Shown here: one piece after another, positions 49,988-58,383 of the stretch | How the letters are laid out: each line of letters starts with the position of its first letter | How positions within the stretch are numbered: position 1 is the first letter of the stretch | From: Actinospineispora acaciae DSM 45401 | Lineage (GTDB): Bacteria > Actinomycetota > Actinomycetes > Mycobacteriales > Pseudonocardiaceae | Direction: 5' to 3' | Length of the DNA: 64,000 bases | NCBI RefSeq assembly: GCF_000620785.1 | Contig: NZ_JIAI01000003.1 | Location: forward strand, 372,001-436,000 | Program-made: the position numbers and the translations under genes | Notes under the pieces: model-generated | Told to the model about the DNA's origin: nothing | Databases searched by the model: none | What the model saw: the letters and a program-made list of their open reading frames with translations, nothing else

Positions 49988-51805
49988 CTAGACCAGCCGC
50001 ACCCGGTAGTGGCGCAGCCAGAACGCGATCTGAAGCAGCGAGGCGAGCGTGTCGCTGGCGCGCCACCAGCCGGCGGGCTCGGCGCGCCCCCGCACCAGCG
50101 CGCGCACCGCGGCCCGGTCGATGAGCGGGTCCAGCGGCGAGTTCGGGTCGGCCAGCTCGGCGGACATCAGCTCGGCCAGCGCCGCGCGGTAGCCGGGGTG
50201 GTGCGTCACCGGGAACGAGGTCTTGCGGCGGTTCAGCACCGCGGCGGGCAGCAGGTCGGAGACGGCGGCGCGCAGCAGGCCCTTGTTCCGCCCGTCCAGT
50301 GTCTTGAGCGCCCACGGCACGTTCCAGGCGTACTCCAGCAGCCGGTGGTCGCAGAACGGCACCCGCACCTCCAGGCCCGAGCGCATGCTCATCCGGTCCT
50401 TGAAGTCGAGCAGCATGGTCAGCCACCGGGTCAGCGTCAGGTGGAACATCTCCCGGATGCGGGCGTCGGCGGCCGGCTCGCCGTCCAGCCTGGGCACCTC
50501 GGCGAGCGCGGTGGCGTACCCGTCGGCGAGGTACTCGCGCGGGCGCAGCCGTTCCAGCAGGCCGGGGTCGAGCACGGGCCGGTAGCCGTCCAGCGCCACC
50601 GCCCACGGGAACGTCGCCCCGTCCAGCAGCTCGGACAGGTGGAACCAGGCGTACCCGCCGAACACCTCGTCCGCCGCCTCGCCGGACAGCGCCACCGTCA
50701 CCGCCCCCTTCACCTCGCGGAACAGCAGGTACTGGGCGGCGTTGATGTCCGCAAGGCCGGGCAGGTCGCGGGCGGTCACCACCTCGGACTGCGCGGCCAG
50801 CACGTCCTCGGTGCGCAGCACGATCTCGGTGTGCTTGCTGCCGATGTGCGCGGCGGCGGTGCGGGCGAACGGCGCGTCCTGCTCGGGCCGGTTGGCGTCC
50901 GGACGGAAGTGCTCGTCGTTGCCGGCGAAGTCGATCGAGTAGCTCGCAACGGTGCCGACGGTGCCACTCGCGGCCGAGGCCAGCGCGGTGACAGCGCTGG
51001 AGTCGAGCCCGCCGGACAGCAACGTCCCCACCGGGACGTCGGCCACCAGCTGGCGCTCGACGGTGTCGGCCAGCAGTTCGCGCACGGTGGCCGCCGTGGT
51101 CTCCGGGTCGTCGTCGTGCGGTGCGCTGTGCAGCCGCCAGTAGCACGACTCGCGCACGCCCCGGCGGTCGATCACGGCCAGGTGGCCGGGGCGCAGGGCG
51201 CGGATGCCCCGGAACACGGCGTGGCCCGGCGTCTGGGTCAGGCACAGCAGCTCGGCCAGCCCGCCGGCGTCCACCTCGGGCTCGACCAGTGGGTGCGCCA
51301 GCAGCGCCTTCTGCTCGGAGCCGAACACGACGCCGCCGTCGTAGCCGCGGTAGTAGAGCGGCTTGACGCCGAGCCGGTCCCTGGCCAGCAGCAGGCGCCC
51401 GGCCGCCGGGTCCCACACCGCGAACGAGAACATGCCGTTGAGCCTGGGCAGGCAGTCCTCGCCCCACTCCAGGTAGGCGCGCAGCAGCACCTCGGTGTCC
51501 GAACGCGTGCGGAACCGGTGCCCCCGGCCCTGGAGCTCGGACCGCAGCTCGCCGAAGTTGTAGATCTCGCCGGCGAACGTGATCACGCACTCGTCCTGGC
51601 CGGGGCGCGCGGCGGCCATCGGCTGGGCCCCGCCGGCCAGGTCGATCACGGCCAGCCGCCGGTGCCCGAGCACCGCCCGCCGCGACACCCACACGTCGCC
51701 GGCGTCCGGCCCCCTCGGCACCAGGGTCCGCGTCATCGCCGCCACCGTCTCCGCCTCGCCGCGAAGATCACGTTCCCAGTCCGCCCATCCGGCGATGCCG
51801 CACAT
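49988..51805 (-). CDS. asnB: Glutamine-hydrolysing asparagine synthetase
   Basis: A 605-residue class-B synthetase. Glutaminase half: MCGIAGWADW with nucleophile Cys2, LGHRRLAVIDLAGGAQPM, ITFAGEIYNFGELRSEL. Synthetase half: PP-loop VPVGTLLSGGLDSSAVTAL, GEAADEVFGGYAWF, LEVRVPFCDHRLLEYAWNVP, KTSFPVTHHPGYR. Converts aspartate to asparagine with glutamine and ATP, or amidates another acid. It is preceded by a perfect 20-base palindrome and converges on a MerR gene. Confidence 0.92.
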   Translation of the reverse strand: MCGIAGWADWERDLRGEAETVAAMTRTLVPRGPDAGDVWVSRRAVLGHRRLAVIDLAGGAQPMAAARPGQDECVITFAGEIYNFGELRSELQGRGHRFRTRSDTEVLLRAYLEWGEDCLPRLNGMFSFAVWDPAAGRLLLARDRLGVKPLYYRGYDGGVVFGSEQKALLAHPLVEPEVDAGGLAELLCLTQTPGHAVFRGIRALRPGHLAVIDRRGVRESCYWRLHSAPHDDDPETTAATVRELLADTVERQLVADVPVGTLLSGGLDSSAVTALASAASGTVGTVASYSIDFAGNDEHFRPDANRPEQDAPFARTAAAHIGSKHTEIVLRTEDVLAAQSEVVTARDLPGLADINAAQYLLFREVKGAVTVALSGEAADEVFGGYAWFHLSELLDGATFPWAVALDGYRPVLDPGLLERLRPREYLADGYATALAEVPRLDGEPAADARIREMFHLTLTRWLTMLLDFKDRMSMRSGLEVRVPFCDHRLLEYAWNVPWALKTLDGRNKGLLRAAVSDLLPAAVLNRRKTSFPVTHHPGYRAALAELMSAELADPNSPLDPLIDRAAVRALVRGRAEPAGWWRASDTLASLLQIAFWLRHYRVRLV

Positions 51806-51854
51806 CCGCGTCGCCCCTTTCCGCTCGATCGATCACTGTCGCGTCCAGGGTTCA

Positions 51855-51874
51855 ACTTGAAGTCGACTTCAAGT
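51855..51874. promoter_or_regulatory. Perfect 20-base palindrome before asnB
   Basis: ACTTGAAGTCGACTTCAAGT lies 50 bases upstream of asnB and 59 bases before the DUF4037 gene. On the asnB strand it overlaps a TTGACT -35-like hexamer. SoxR and other MerR-type operators have this length and the CTTGAAG/CTTCAAG style, so the nearby MerR is a candidate binder. Confidence 0.6.
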
Positions 51875-51932
51875 CAAGCGGCGGGAAACCCGGCTGCGCG
51901 GGCGGCCCGGACCCCGCTACGGTCCCTGCCCG

Positions 51933-53009
51933 ATGCCCGACTTCCGCCCCGGACTGGACCTCGCGCGCGACTTCTACCGTGAGGTGGTGCGCGAGCTCGT
52001 CGAGGTCCCGCACGCGGCGGCGCTGCTCGGCGAGGGGTCGGAGGTGCTCGGCTACGACCAGCCCCGCTCCACCGACCACGGCTGGGGTCCCCGGCTGCTG
52101 GTCTTCGTCTCCGAGCGGCACGTGCGGGCGGTCACGGACGCGGTGGAGAGCGGCCTGCCGGAGCGGTTCGCGGGCTGGCCGGTGCGGTTCTTCGACTCCG
52201 AAACCGGCACGGTGCGCCACCACGTCGGGGTCGGCACGCTGGGCTCGTGGCTGCTCGGCCAGCTCGGCGTGAGCCCGGGCGCTGTGTTGCCGACGTCGCT
52301 GCCGGTGTCGTGGTGGCTGGCCGTCCCGCAGCAGCACCTGCTCCAGGTCACCGCCGGTGAGGTGTTCACCGACGAGATCGGCGAGCTGACCGGGGTCCGC
52401 GACGCGCTCGCGCACTACCCGCGCGACGTCTGGCTGTGGCTAATGGCCAGCCAGTGGCACCTGATCGGCAACGCCGAACCGCTGGTCGGGCGGTGCGCCG
52501 AGGCGGGCGACGAGCGCGGCGGCCGGCTGGTCGCGACCCGGCTGGTCCGGCTGCTGGCCGAGCAGTGCTTCCTGCAGGAACGGCGGTACTGGCCGTACCC
52601 GAAGTGGTTCGGCACCGCGTTCGGGCGGCTGCCGTGCGCGGACCGGATCGGGCCGCTGCTGGACGAGCTGCTCGACGCGCGCGAGCCGGCCGCGCGGGAG
52701 CGGGCACTGGTGGCCGCGCTGGAGACGGTCGCCGGCCGGCACAACGAGCTGGGCGTGACGCCGCCGGTCGACCCGGCGTGCGGGCCGTTCGACGTCAACA
52801 TCGCCGGCGCGGTGCGCCCGTACCGGGTGCTCAACGCCGGCCGGTTCGTCACCGCCTGCCGCGACGCCGTCTCCGACCGGGCGCTGCGCGAGCTGGTCAC
52901 CGTCGGCGGCATCGACCAGCTCACCCACGCCGACGACGCGCTGGTCAACTTCACCCCGTGGCCCGGTCGGCTCCGGTCCGTCTACCAGGGTCTGTTGAGC
53001 GGGACCTGA
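51933..53009 (+). CDS. DUF4037 nucleotidyltransferase-like protein
   Basis: A 358-residue protein: DFYREVVRELVEVPHAAALLG, GEGSEVLGYDQPRSTDHGWGPRL as the degenerate nucleotidyltransferase core, PRDVWLWLMASQWHLIGNAE and FLQERRYWPYPKWFGTAFGR, typical of DUF4037. It is divergent from asnB over the palindrome and may be co-regulated. The 3' end overlaps the TetR gene convergently by 59 bases. Related domains modify nucleic acid or small molecules; function here unknown. Confidence 0.82.
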   Translation: MPDFRPGLDLARDFYREVVRELVEVPHAAALLGEGSEVLGYDQPRSTDHGWGPRLLVFVSERHVRAVTDAVESGLPERFAGWPVRFFDSETGTVRHHVGVGTLGSWLLGQLGVSPGAVLPTSLPVSWWLAVPQQHLLQVTAGEVFTDEIGELTGVRDALAHYPRDVWLWLMASQWHLIGNAEPLVGRCAEAGDERGGRLVATRLVRLLAEQCFLQERRYWPYPKWFGTAFGRLPCADRIGPLLDELLDAREPAARERALVAALETVAGRHNELGVTPPVDPACGPFDVNIAGAVRPYRVLNAGRFVTACRDAVSDRALRELVTVGGIDQLTHADDALVNFTPWPGRLRSVYQGLLSGT

Positions 53010-53571
53010 CGCCCTCCAGCGTGAGCTGCAGGTGGCGGCGCCAGTCGGCGTTGCCGGCCGGTGCGAAGTACATGGTGGACATCACGCCCCTGGCGAGCGT
53101 CGGGAAGTCGGCCATGGTGAGGTCGGCACGGACCGCGCCGGCGGCCACGGCGCGCTCGATGATGCGGGTGACGACCTCGGCGAACTCGGCCTTCTCCCGT
53201 TCCAGCCCGCCCCAGTCCAGCTCGCCCGAGCCCGAGCCCATCAGGGCGAGCTGGAACGCGGCGTCGCCGTCGGCGGCCTCCAGGTAGCCACGCAGGATGG
53301 CCTCGAAGGCCTCGCCGGGGTCGTCGATCCGCTCGGCGGCGCGGCCCAGCTCCGCCATCCCCCGGAAGCGCTCCCGGACCATCGCGGTGAGCAGCGCCTG
53401 CTTGTTCGGGAAGTGCCGGTACAGGGTGCCCATGCCCAGGCCGGCGTGCGCGGCGATGTCGTCCATCTGCGCCTCCCGCCCCCGGCGCGCGAACAGCTCG
53501 CCGGCGGCGGCCATGATCCGCTCCCGGTTGCGGCGGGCGTCGGCGCGCAGCGGGCGTTCGGTCTGGGCCAT
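52951..53571 (-). CDS. TetR-family regulator
   Basis: A 206-residue regulator: RERIMAAAGELFARRGREAQ, helix-turn-helix MDDIAAHAGLGMGTLYRHFP at about residues 36-55, then a helical ligand domain and a basic tail SRSTDPGRRTGADRA. It lies nine bases after the MaoC gene on the same strand, so it may be translated with it. Target unknown. Confidence 0.88.
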   Translation of the reverse strand: MAQTERPLRADARRNRERIMAAAGELFARRGREAQMDDIAAHAGLGMGTLYRHFPNKQALLTAMVRERFRGMAELGRAAERIDDPGEAFEAILRGYLEAADGDAAFQLALMGSGSGELDWGGLEREKAEFAEVVTRIIERAVAAGAVRADLTMADFPTLARGVMSTMYFAPAGNADWRRHLQLTLEGVRSRSTDPGRRTGADRATG

Positions 53572-53580
53572 CGCCGCGGC

Positions 53581-54084
53581 TCAGGTGGTCGGCACCGGCC
53601 GGCCCGGTTGCTCGCCGCCGCGCGCGTCACCGTACGAGCGCTTGGGCACCATCACCTTGCGCCGGAACGTGCACACCACCGTGCCGTCCTGCTTGTAGCC
53701 CCTGCTCTCCACGTAGACGATGCCCCTGTCGTCCTTGGACTTCGACTCGGTCTTGTCCAGCACCTCGGTCTCGGCGTAGATGGTGTCGCCGTGGAACGTC
53801 GGCTTGGTGTGGCGCAGCGACTCGATCTCCAGGTTCGCGATCGCCTTGCCCGACACGTCCGGCACCGACATGCCCAGCACCAGCGAGTACACGTAGTTGC
53901 CAACCACCACGTTGCGCTTGAACTCGGTCGTCTCCTCGGCGTAGTTCGCGTCCAGGTGCAGCGGGTGGTGGTTCATGGTCAGCAGGCAGAACAGGTGGTC
54001 GTCGTACTCGGTGACCGTCTTGCCCGGCCAGTGCTTGTACACCGCACCGACCTCGAACTCCTCGTAGTAGCGCCCAAACTGCAC
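53581..54084 (-). CDS. MaoC-like hydratase (mesaconyl-CoA hydratase type)
   Basis: A 167-residue hot-dog protein: GRYYEEFEVGAVYKHWPGKT, MNHHPLHLDANYAEETTEF, VVVGNYVYSLVLGMSVPDVSG, LRHTKPTFHGDTIYAETEVL. The PLHLD motif gives the hydratase Asp and His. This sequence type usually sits beside the acyl-CoA dehydrogenase and HpcH/HpaI lyase of ethylmalonyl-CoA-type pathways, which here lie 5.6-7.8 kb away. It precedes a TetR gene on the same strand. Confidence 0.85.
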   Translation of the reverse strand: MQFGRYYEEFEVGAVYKHWPGKTVTEYDDHLFCLLTMNHHPLHLDANYAEETTEFKRNVVVGNYVYSLVLGMSVPDVSGKAIANLEIESLRHTKPTFHGDTIYAETEVLDKTESKSKDDRGIVYVESRGYKQDGTVVCTFRRKVMVPKRSYGDARGGEQPGRPVPTT

Positions 54085-54204
54085 GTCACACGCCTCCTTC
54101 GGCCGCTCTCAGCCTCTGCGGGGTACCCTAGGCGGGCGAACCGTCCGGGAGCTGCTCGGCAGGTCGATATCACTGAGGTGATGTGGCACAGGGGAGGTGG
54201 GGCC

Positions 54205-54261
54205 ATGGACGCTGCGCCAGGTTGCAGTACCAGCCGGGTCCCCACCGCGGGGTTCGGCTGA
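54205..54261 (+). CDS. Possible 18-codon leader peptide upstream of corA
   Basis: ATG at 54205 opens 18 codons (MDAAPGCSTSRVPTAGFG) with an unusually strong ribosome site, AGGGGAGGTG, six bases before it. GGTGGGG (54196-54202), which overlaps that site, can pair with CCCCACC (54240-54246) inside the frame. Enterobacterial corA and mgtA have leader peptides that control transport genes; this could be an analogue. Not proven to be translated. Confidence 0.4.
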   Translation: MDAAPGCSTSRVPTAGFG

Positions 54262-54305
54262 CGAACTTCGCACGGCCGGGGGCCTAGGGAAATCCCACCC
54301 GTCGC

Positions 54306-54341
54306 CCGGAGCCTCCCGCGCTCCGGCCCCCTGACCGGAGG
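54306..54341 (+). promoter_or_regulatory. Hairpin overlapping the corA ribosome site
   Basis: CCGGAGC (54306-54312) pairs with GCTCCGG (54320-54326). Alternatively CCTCC (54312-54316) pairs with the corA ribosome site GGAGG (54337-54341). The two pairings exclude each other, so they could switch translation of corA. The 262-base gap from 54085 to 54346 otherwise holds the leader peptide and small hairpins. Confidence 0.4.
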
Positions 54342-54346
54342 TCGCC

Positions 54347-55441
54347 GTGCCCAGCCTGCCCTCGATCCGCCCCCGGGGCGCCCGGATGAAGCTCACCGGC
54401 CGCTCGAACGGCGTCGTGCAGCCACGGATCCCCATCCCGCTGTCCGCCTACGTGGTGGACTGCGCGGTCTACGTCGACGGACGTCGCCTTCCCGGCCGAT
54501 GGAGCCACGAGCGGGCGGTGCGCGAGGTGCGCGGGCGCGACGACGCGTTCGTCTGGATCGGGCTGCACGAGCCGGACGACGAGCAGATCAACGGCATCGC
54601 GGAGGCGTTCGGCCTGCACGAGCTGGCCGTCGAGGACGCCGTGCACGCGCACAACCGCCCCAAGCTGGACCGCTACGACGACATGCTGTTCGCCGTGCTC
54701 AAGACCGTCTGTTACGTCGGGCACGCGGAGCCCACCACGGCCGCCGAGCTGGTGGAGACCGGCGAGGTCATGGCGTTCGTGGGCCGCGACTTCGTGGTCA
54801 CCGTGCGCCACGGCAACCACTCCGGGCTGCACGACGTGCGGCTGCGGCTGGAGGCGGACCCGGAGCAGCTCGCGCTCGGCCCGGCCGCCGTGCTGCACGC
54901 GCTGGCCGACCACGTGGTGGACAGCTACCTGGAGGTCACCGACGCCATCGAGGCGGACATCGACACCATGGAGAGCGAGGTGTTCGCGCCGCGCTCGGTG
55001 GTCGGCGCCGAGCAGATCTACGTGATGAAGCGCGAGGTGCTGGAGCTGCGCCGCGCGGTGATGCCGCTCGGGCAGCCGCTGCGCCGCCTCGCCGAGGGCT
55101 ACAGCTCGCTGATCCCGCACGAGGTGCGCTCCTACTTCCGCGACGTCGACGACCACCTGTCGAGCGTGGCCGAGCGGGTGACCGGGTTCGACGAGCTGCT
55201 CACCACGCTGGTCGACGCGGTGCTCGCCAAGATCACGCTGCAGCAGAACAACGACATGCGCAAGATCACCGCGTACGCCGCCATCATCTCGGTGCCGACG
55301 ATGATCGCCGGGATCTACGGCATGAACTTCGACTACATGCCGGAGACCAAGTGGGAGTACGGCTACCCGGCGGTGGTGCTGCTGATCGTGGTCCTCTGTG
55401 GGCTGCTGTACCGGACGTTTCGCCGCAACAAGTGGCTTTAG
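54347..55441 (+). CDS. corA: CorA-type magnesium/cobalt channel
   Basis: A 364-residue protein with the long cytoplasmic funnel (DAFVWIGLHEPDDEQINGIA, LAVEDAVHAHNRPKLDRYDD, MKREVLELRRAVMPLGQPLR) and two C-terminal membrane helices: the first has ITAYAAIISVPTMIAGIYGMNF with the GMN signature, the second VVLLIVVLCGLLYRTF. It carries Mg2+ or Co2+ into the cell. Start GTG with GGAGG six bases upstream; an inner ATG at MKLTGRS is possible. Converges on the MFS gene with one base between stops. Confidence 0.93.
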   Translation: MPSLPSIRPRGARMKLTGRSNGVVQPRIPIPLSAYVVDCAVYVDGRRLPGRWSHERAVREVRGRDDAFVWIGLHEPDDEQINGIAEAFGLHELAVEDAVHAHNRPKLDRYDDMLFAVLKTVCYVGHAEPTTAAELVETGEVMAFVGRDFVVTVRHGNHSGLHDVRLRLEADPEQLALGPAAVLHALADHVVDSYLEVTDAIEADIDTMESEVFAPRSVVGAEQIYVMKREVLELRRAVMPLGQPLRRLAEGYSSLIPHEVRSYFRDVDDHLSSVAERVTGFDELLTTLVDAVLAKITLQQNNDMRKITAYAAIISVPTMIAGIYGMNFDYMPETKWEYGYPAVVLLIVVLCGLLYRTFRRNKWL

Positions 55442-55442
55442 G

Positions 55443-56852
55443 TCATGACCGGTCCGTTCGTCGCGGGCGCGTGCACAGCGAGCAGAGCACGGCGAGCGCT
55501 CCGATGATGCCGGCGGCACCGAACGCGAGCCGCATCCCGGCCGCGTCGGGCGTCCCGGCCGGGTTGGCGGCGCCGAGCGAGGCGACGGTGACGAACACCG
55601 CGGTGCCGAGAGCGCCCGCCATCTGCTGAGAGGTGCCCAGGATCGCCGTGCCGTGCGAGTAGAGCCCACCGGGCAGCGCGGCCAGCGGCTCGGTCATCAG
55701 CGGCGTCATCATCAGGCCGATCCCGGTCATCAACACGATGTGGACGCCGATGACGGCGCCCAGGGAGGTGCCCTCGCCGAGCGCGGCGAACACCCACAGC
55801 GACACCGCCATCGCGGCCGTGCCGGGGATCAGGAGCGGGCGCGCGCCGTAGCGGTCGAACAGCCGGCCGGTGGGGATCCCCAGCGACGCCAGGACCAGGC
55901 CTCCCGGGAGTACCGCCAGGCCGGTGACGAACGTGCCCTGGTGCAGCACGGTCTGCAGGTAGATCGGCAGTAGGACCGATCCCACTCCGATGTGACACAT
56001 GAACAGCAGTACCGAGACCAGCAGCGCCACCACGAACCGTCGGTTGGTGAACGGCCGAGGGTCGAGTAGCGCGCGCTCGTCGCGCCGCAACGACAGCTGG
56101 CGCAGAACGAAGAGGACCAGCACGACGATACCGCCGGCGATCGGGATCCACGCCAGCACGCGACCGCCGGATTCGGGGATGGAGGACAGCCCGTAGAGGA
56201 TCCCGCCGAACCCCAGCGCCGACAGCAGCACCGACGGCACGTCGAGCGGCACCGACCGCGTCTGGGACCGCACGCGGATCGTGACCGCGCCGGCGACCAG
56301 GGCCGCGACCGCGAGCGGGAGTACCGCGAGGAACATCCAGCGCCACCCCAGGTAGGCCAGCACCGCGCCGCCGACGGTCGGGCCGAGCGCCGGGGCGAAC
56401 GCGACGACGATCGCCACCGTGCCCATCATCGCCCCCCGCCTCTCCCGCGCCACCAGGCGCATCACCGTGGTCGCCAGCAGGGGAAGCATCAACGCGGTGC
56501 CACCGGCCTGCGCCACGCGCCCGAGCAGCAGGACCGCGAAGCCCGGGGCCAGCGCGCCGGTCAGGGTGCCCGCGCAGAACAGCCCCATCGATGTCAGGAA
56601 GACCGTGCGCGGGGTGTAGCGCTCGAGCAGGAACCCGGTGGTCGGGATGACCACCGCCATGGTGAGCAGGAAGCCGCTGGTGAGCCACTGGACGGTGGCG
56701 GTGCTGACATCGAGCTCGACGCTCAGGCCGCGCAGCGCCACGCTCAGGATCGTCTCGTTGAGGAACATGACGAACGCGGAGACGACGAGCACTCCGATGA
56801 CGACTCCGGCGCGGGTGGTCCCCTCGGCTCGTCCGGCGGTGAGCGGCGGCAT
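55443..56852 (-). CDS. MFS drug exporter, EmrB/QacA type
   Basis: A 469-residue transporter: VVSAFVMFLNETILSVALRGL, VQWLTSGFLLTMAVVIPTTGFL, the motif C region VAFAPALGPTVGGAVLAYLGW, and a final helix AAGIIGALAVLCSLCTRP. Exports drugs or metabolites with protons. GAAAGG lies five bases before the ATG. It is divergent from a MerR regulator over an inverted repeat, the usual layout for an inducible exporter. Confidence 0.92.
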   Translation of the reverse strand: MPPLTAGRAEGTTRAGVVIGVLVVSAFVMFLNETILSVALRGLSVELDVSTATVQWLTSGFLLTMAVVIPTTGFLLERYTPRTVFLTSMGLFCAGTLTGALAPGFAVLLLGRVAQAGGTALMLPLLATTVMRLVARERRGAMMGTVAIVVAFAPALGPTVGGAVLAYLGWRWMFLAVLPLAVAALVAGAVTIRVRSQTRSVPLDVPSVLLSALGFGGILYGLSSIPESGGRVLAWIPIAGGIVVLVLFVLRQLSLRRDERALLDPRPFTNRRFVVALLVSVLLFMCHIGVGSVLLPIYLQTVLHQGTFVTGLAVLPGGLVLASLGIPTGRLFDRYGARPLLIPGTAAMAVSLWVFAALGEGTSLGAVIGVHIVLMTGIGLMMTPLMTEPLAALPGGLYSHGTAILGTSQQMAGALGTAVFVTVASLGAANPAGTPDAAGMRLAFGAAGIIGALAVLCSLCTRPRRTDRS

Positions 56853-56887
56853 ATCGACCTTTCGGACCGGGAGTCGACCCTCGACCC

Positions 56888-56908
56888 AGGCTCAACTCAG
56901 GTGAGCCT
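56888..56908. promoter_or_regulatory. Candidate MerR operator between MFS exporter and MerR
   Basis: AGGCTCA (56888-56894) and TGAGCCT (56902-56908), perfect 7-7-7 inverted repeat in the 97-base divergent gap. MerR proteins bind such repeats in stretched promoter spacers. Confidence 0.55.
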
Positions 56909-56949
56909 TACCTTGCCCGCTGAACCGTGGTTCGGGTCAACTGGACGCC

Positions 56950-57369
56950 ATGACCAAGCTGATACCGATCGCCGACGTTGCCGCGCACTTCGCCCTCCCG
57001 GTCTCGACGCTGCGTTTCTGGGAACGCCGCGGCCTGCTCACGTCGCACCGCCAGGGCAGCCGTCGCTGCTACGACCGCGAGCAGCTCTACCGGATCGCGA
57101 GCATCAAGCGCTCACGCGAGGTCACGCTGCTGGGTATCGAGCAGATCCGCGAGCTGATCGCCACCCGTCCCGCCACGGCGGCCTGGCGGCACGCGATCGA
57201 CCGCATCATCGACGCCATCAGCCGGCGCATCAGTCAGCTCGAGGACGCCCGCGACTACCTCCATCACCTGCGGGACTGCCCCCATCAGGGCCGCGCCGAC
57301 ACCTGCCCGGGCTTCCGCGCCACCGTCACCCTGCCGCGCGCCGCCCGGACCGCGCGGCACACGGCCTAG
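56950..57369 (+). CDS. MerR-family regulator of the MFS exporter
   Basis: A 139-residue regulator: IPIADVAAHFALPVSTLRFW, RRGLLTSHRQGSRRCYDREQ, the helix LLGIEQIRELIATRPATAAW, then RDYLHHLRDCPHQGRADTC and PGF. The tail Cys-Pro pairs match the MerR at 49523-49984. Probably senses an exporter substrate. Ten bases separate it from the Rieske gene, so that gene may be read from the same promoter. Confidence 0.9.
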   Translation: MTKLIPIADVAAHFALPVSTLRFWERRGLLTSHRQGSRRCYDREQLYRIASIKRSREVTLLGIEQIRELIATRPATAAWRHAIDRIIDAISRRISQLEDARDYLHHLRDCPHQGRADTCPGFRATVTLPRAARTARHTA

Positions 57370-57379
57370 TCTTGCCGGG

Positions 57380-58342
57380 GTGGCCAGCCGGTTGAACCCG
57401 CTGCGCCGGCTGCGCGTCCCGCCGTGGTCGGAGCAGCGACCGAGCTGGCCGGACGCGAAGCCGGAGCTGATCGACGCCGCGCTGGCCCGCGCGCTGGCCC
57501 GCCCGGCCGGCAACTGGTACGTGCTCGGCGCCAGTACCGCGCTGCGGGCCGGACGGCCGCTGGGGCGGACGGTGGCCGGGGTGGAGCTGGTGGCCTGGCG
57601 GGGTACGGACGGTCGGTTCTGCGTCGGGCCCGGGGCCTGCCCGCACCTGGGCGCGCCGCTGTGCGACGGCTCGGTGCACGGCAACCGGCTGGTGTGCCGC
57701 TGGCACGGGCTCGCGCTGTCCCCGTCCGGCCGGCGGGACTGGACCCCGTACCCCGCGCACGACGACGGCCTGCTGCTCTGGGTACGGCTGGACGAGGTGG
57801 GCGGCGAGGAGCCGCTGCCCGCGCCGGTGGTGCCGCGCCGGCCGCCGCTCGAGGGCAGCGTGGCCGCCGTGGCGTGCGCGGCCGGCCGGTGCGAGCCCGA
57901 GGACGTGGTGGCCAACCGGCTCGACCCGTGGCACGGCTCCTGGTACCACCCGTACGCCTTCGCCGGCCTCCGTGTCGTCTCCGCTCCCCCACCCGTCCCG
58001 GACTGCCCGGCCGATGACGATGTGTTCGTGGTCGACGTGGCCTACCGCGTGGTCGGCTCGCTCGGCGTCCCGGTGACCGCCGAGTTCCGCTGCCCCGACC
58101 CGCGCACCGTGGTGATGACGATCGTGTCCGGCGAGTTCGCCGGCAGCGTGGTCGAAACCCACGCCACCCCGCTCGCCCCCGGCCGTACCGCCGTGATCGA
58201 GGCCGTCCGCGCCCATTCGAACCGCCGTGGCCTCGCGCTCACCGCCCCACTCCTGCGCCCCCTGATCCGCCGCGCCTCCCACCGCCTCTGGCGCGACGAC
58301 CTGGCCTACGCCGAACGCCGATACTCCCTGCGTAACCCGTGA
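57380..58342 (+). CDS. Rieske [2Fe-2S] protein, DUF5914 type
   Basis: A 320-residue protein. Rieske ligands are complete: Cys-x-His in GACPHLGAPLCDG and Cys-x2-His in LVCRWHGLALS. The C-terminal two thirds (NRLDPWHGSWYHPYAFAGL, VTAEFRCPDPRTVVMTIVSG, SVVETHATPLAPGRTAVIEA, LAYAERRYSLRNP) is a ligand-binding half like DUF5914, as in Rieske oxygenase-like proteins near carotenoid methyltransferases in streptomycetes. Start GTG. The stop codon lies inside the hairpin at 58334. It converges on the methyltransferase. Confidence 0.82.
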   Translation: MASRLNPLRRLRVPPWSEQRPSWPDAKPELIDAALARALARPAGNWYVLGASTALRAGRPLGRTVAGVELVAWRGTDGRFCVGPGACPHLGAPLCDGSVHGNRLVCRWHGLALSPSGRRDWTPYPAHDDGLLLWVRLDEVGGEEPLPAPVVPRRPPLEGSVAAVACAAGRCEPEDVVANRLDPWHGSWYHPYAFAGLRVVSAPPPVPDCPADDDVFVVDVAYRVVGSLGVPVTAEFRCPDPRTVVMTIVSGEFAGSVVETHATPLAPGRTAVIEAVRAHSNRRGLALTAPLLRPLIRRASHRLWRDDLAYAERRYSLRNP

Positions 58343-58383
58343 GTGGTTGGCGTTGCTATGGCAACGCTAACCACTCACGGGTT
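58334..58383. repeat. Intergenic palindromic element, copy 2
   Basis: A 50-base near-perfect hairpin with 23-base arms around a TATG loop; one arm pair differs by G-T. Arms include AACCCGTGAGTGGTT and AACCACTCACGGGTT. Stops of both converging genes, TGA at 58340 and TAG at 58367, lie within it, so it is the shared terminator. Right flank TGAGCTGGGACGA matches copy 1 at 5897-5966. Confidence 0.85.

Noticed and set aside
54160..54300. M-box (ykoK) magnesium riboswitch before corA
   Set aside because: AGGTGA and ACGCTGC pieces are present but not the consensus order or the GAGGCUCC core, so I report only a structured leader.
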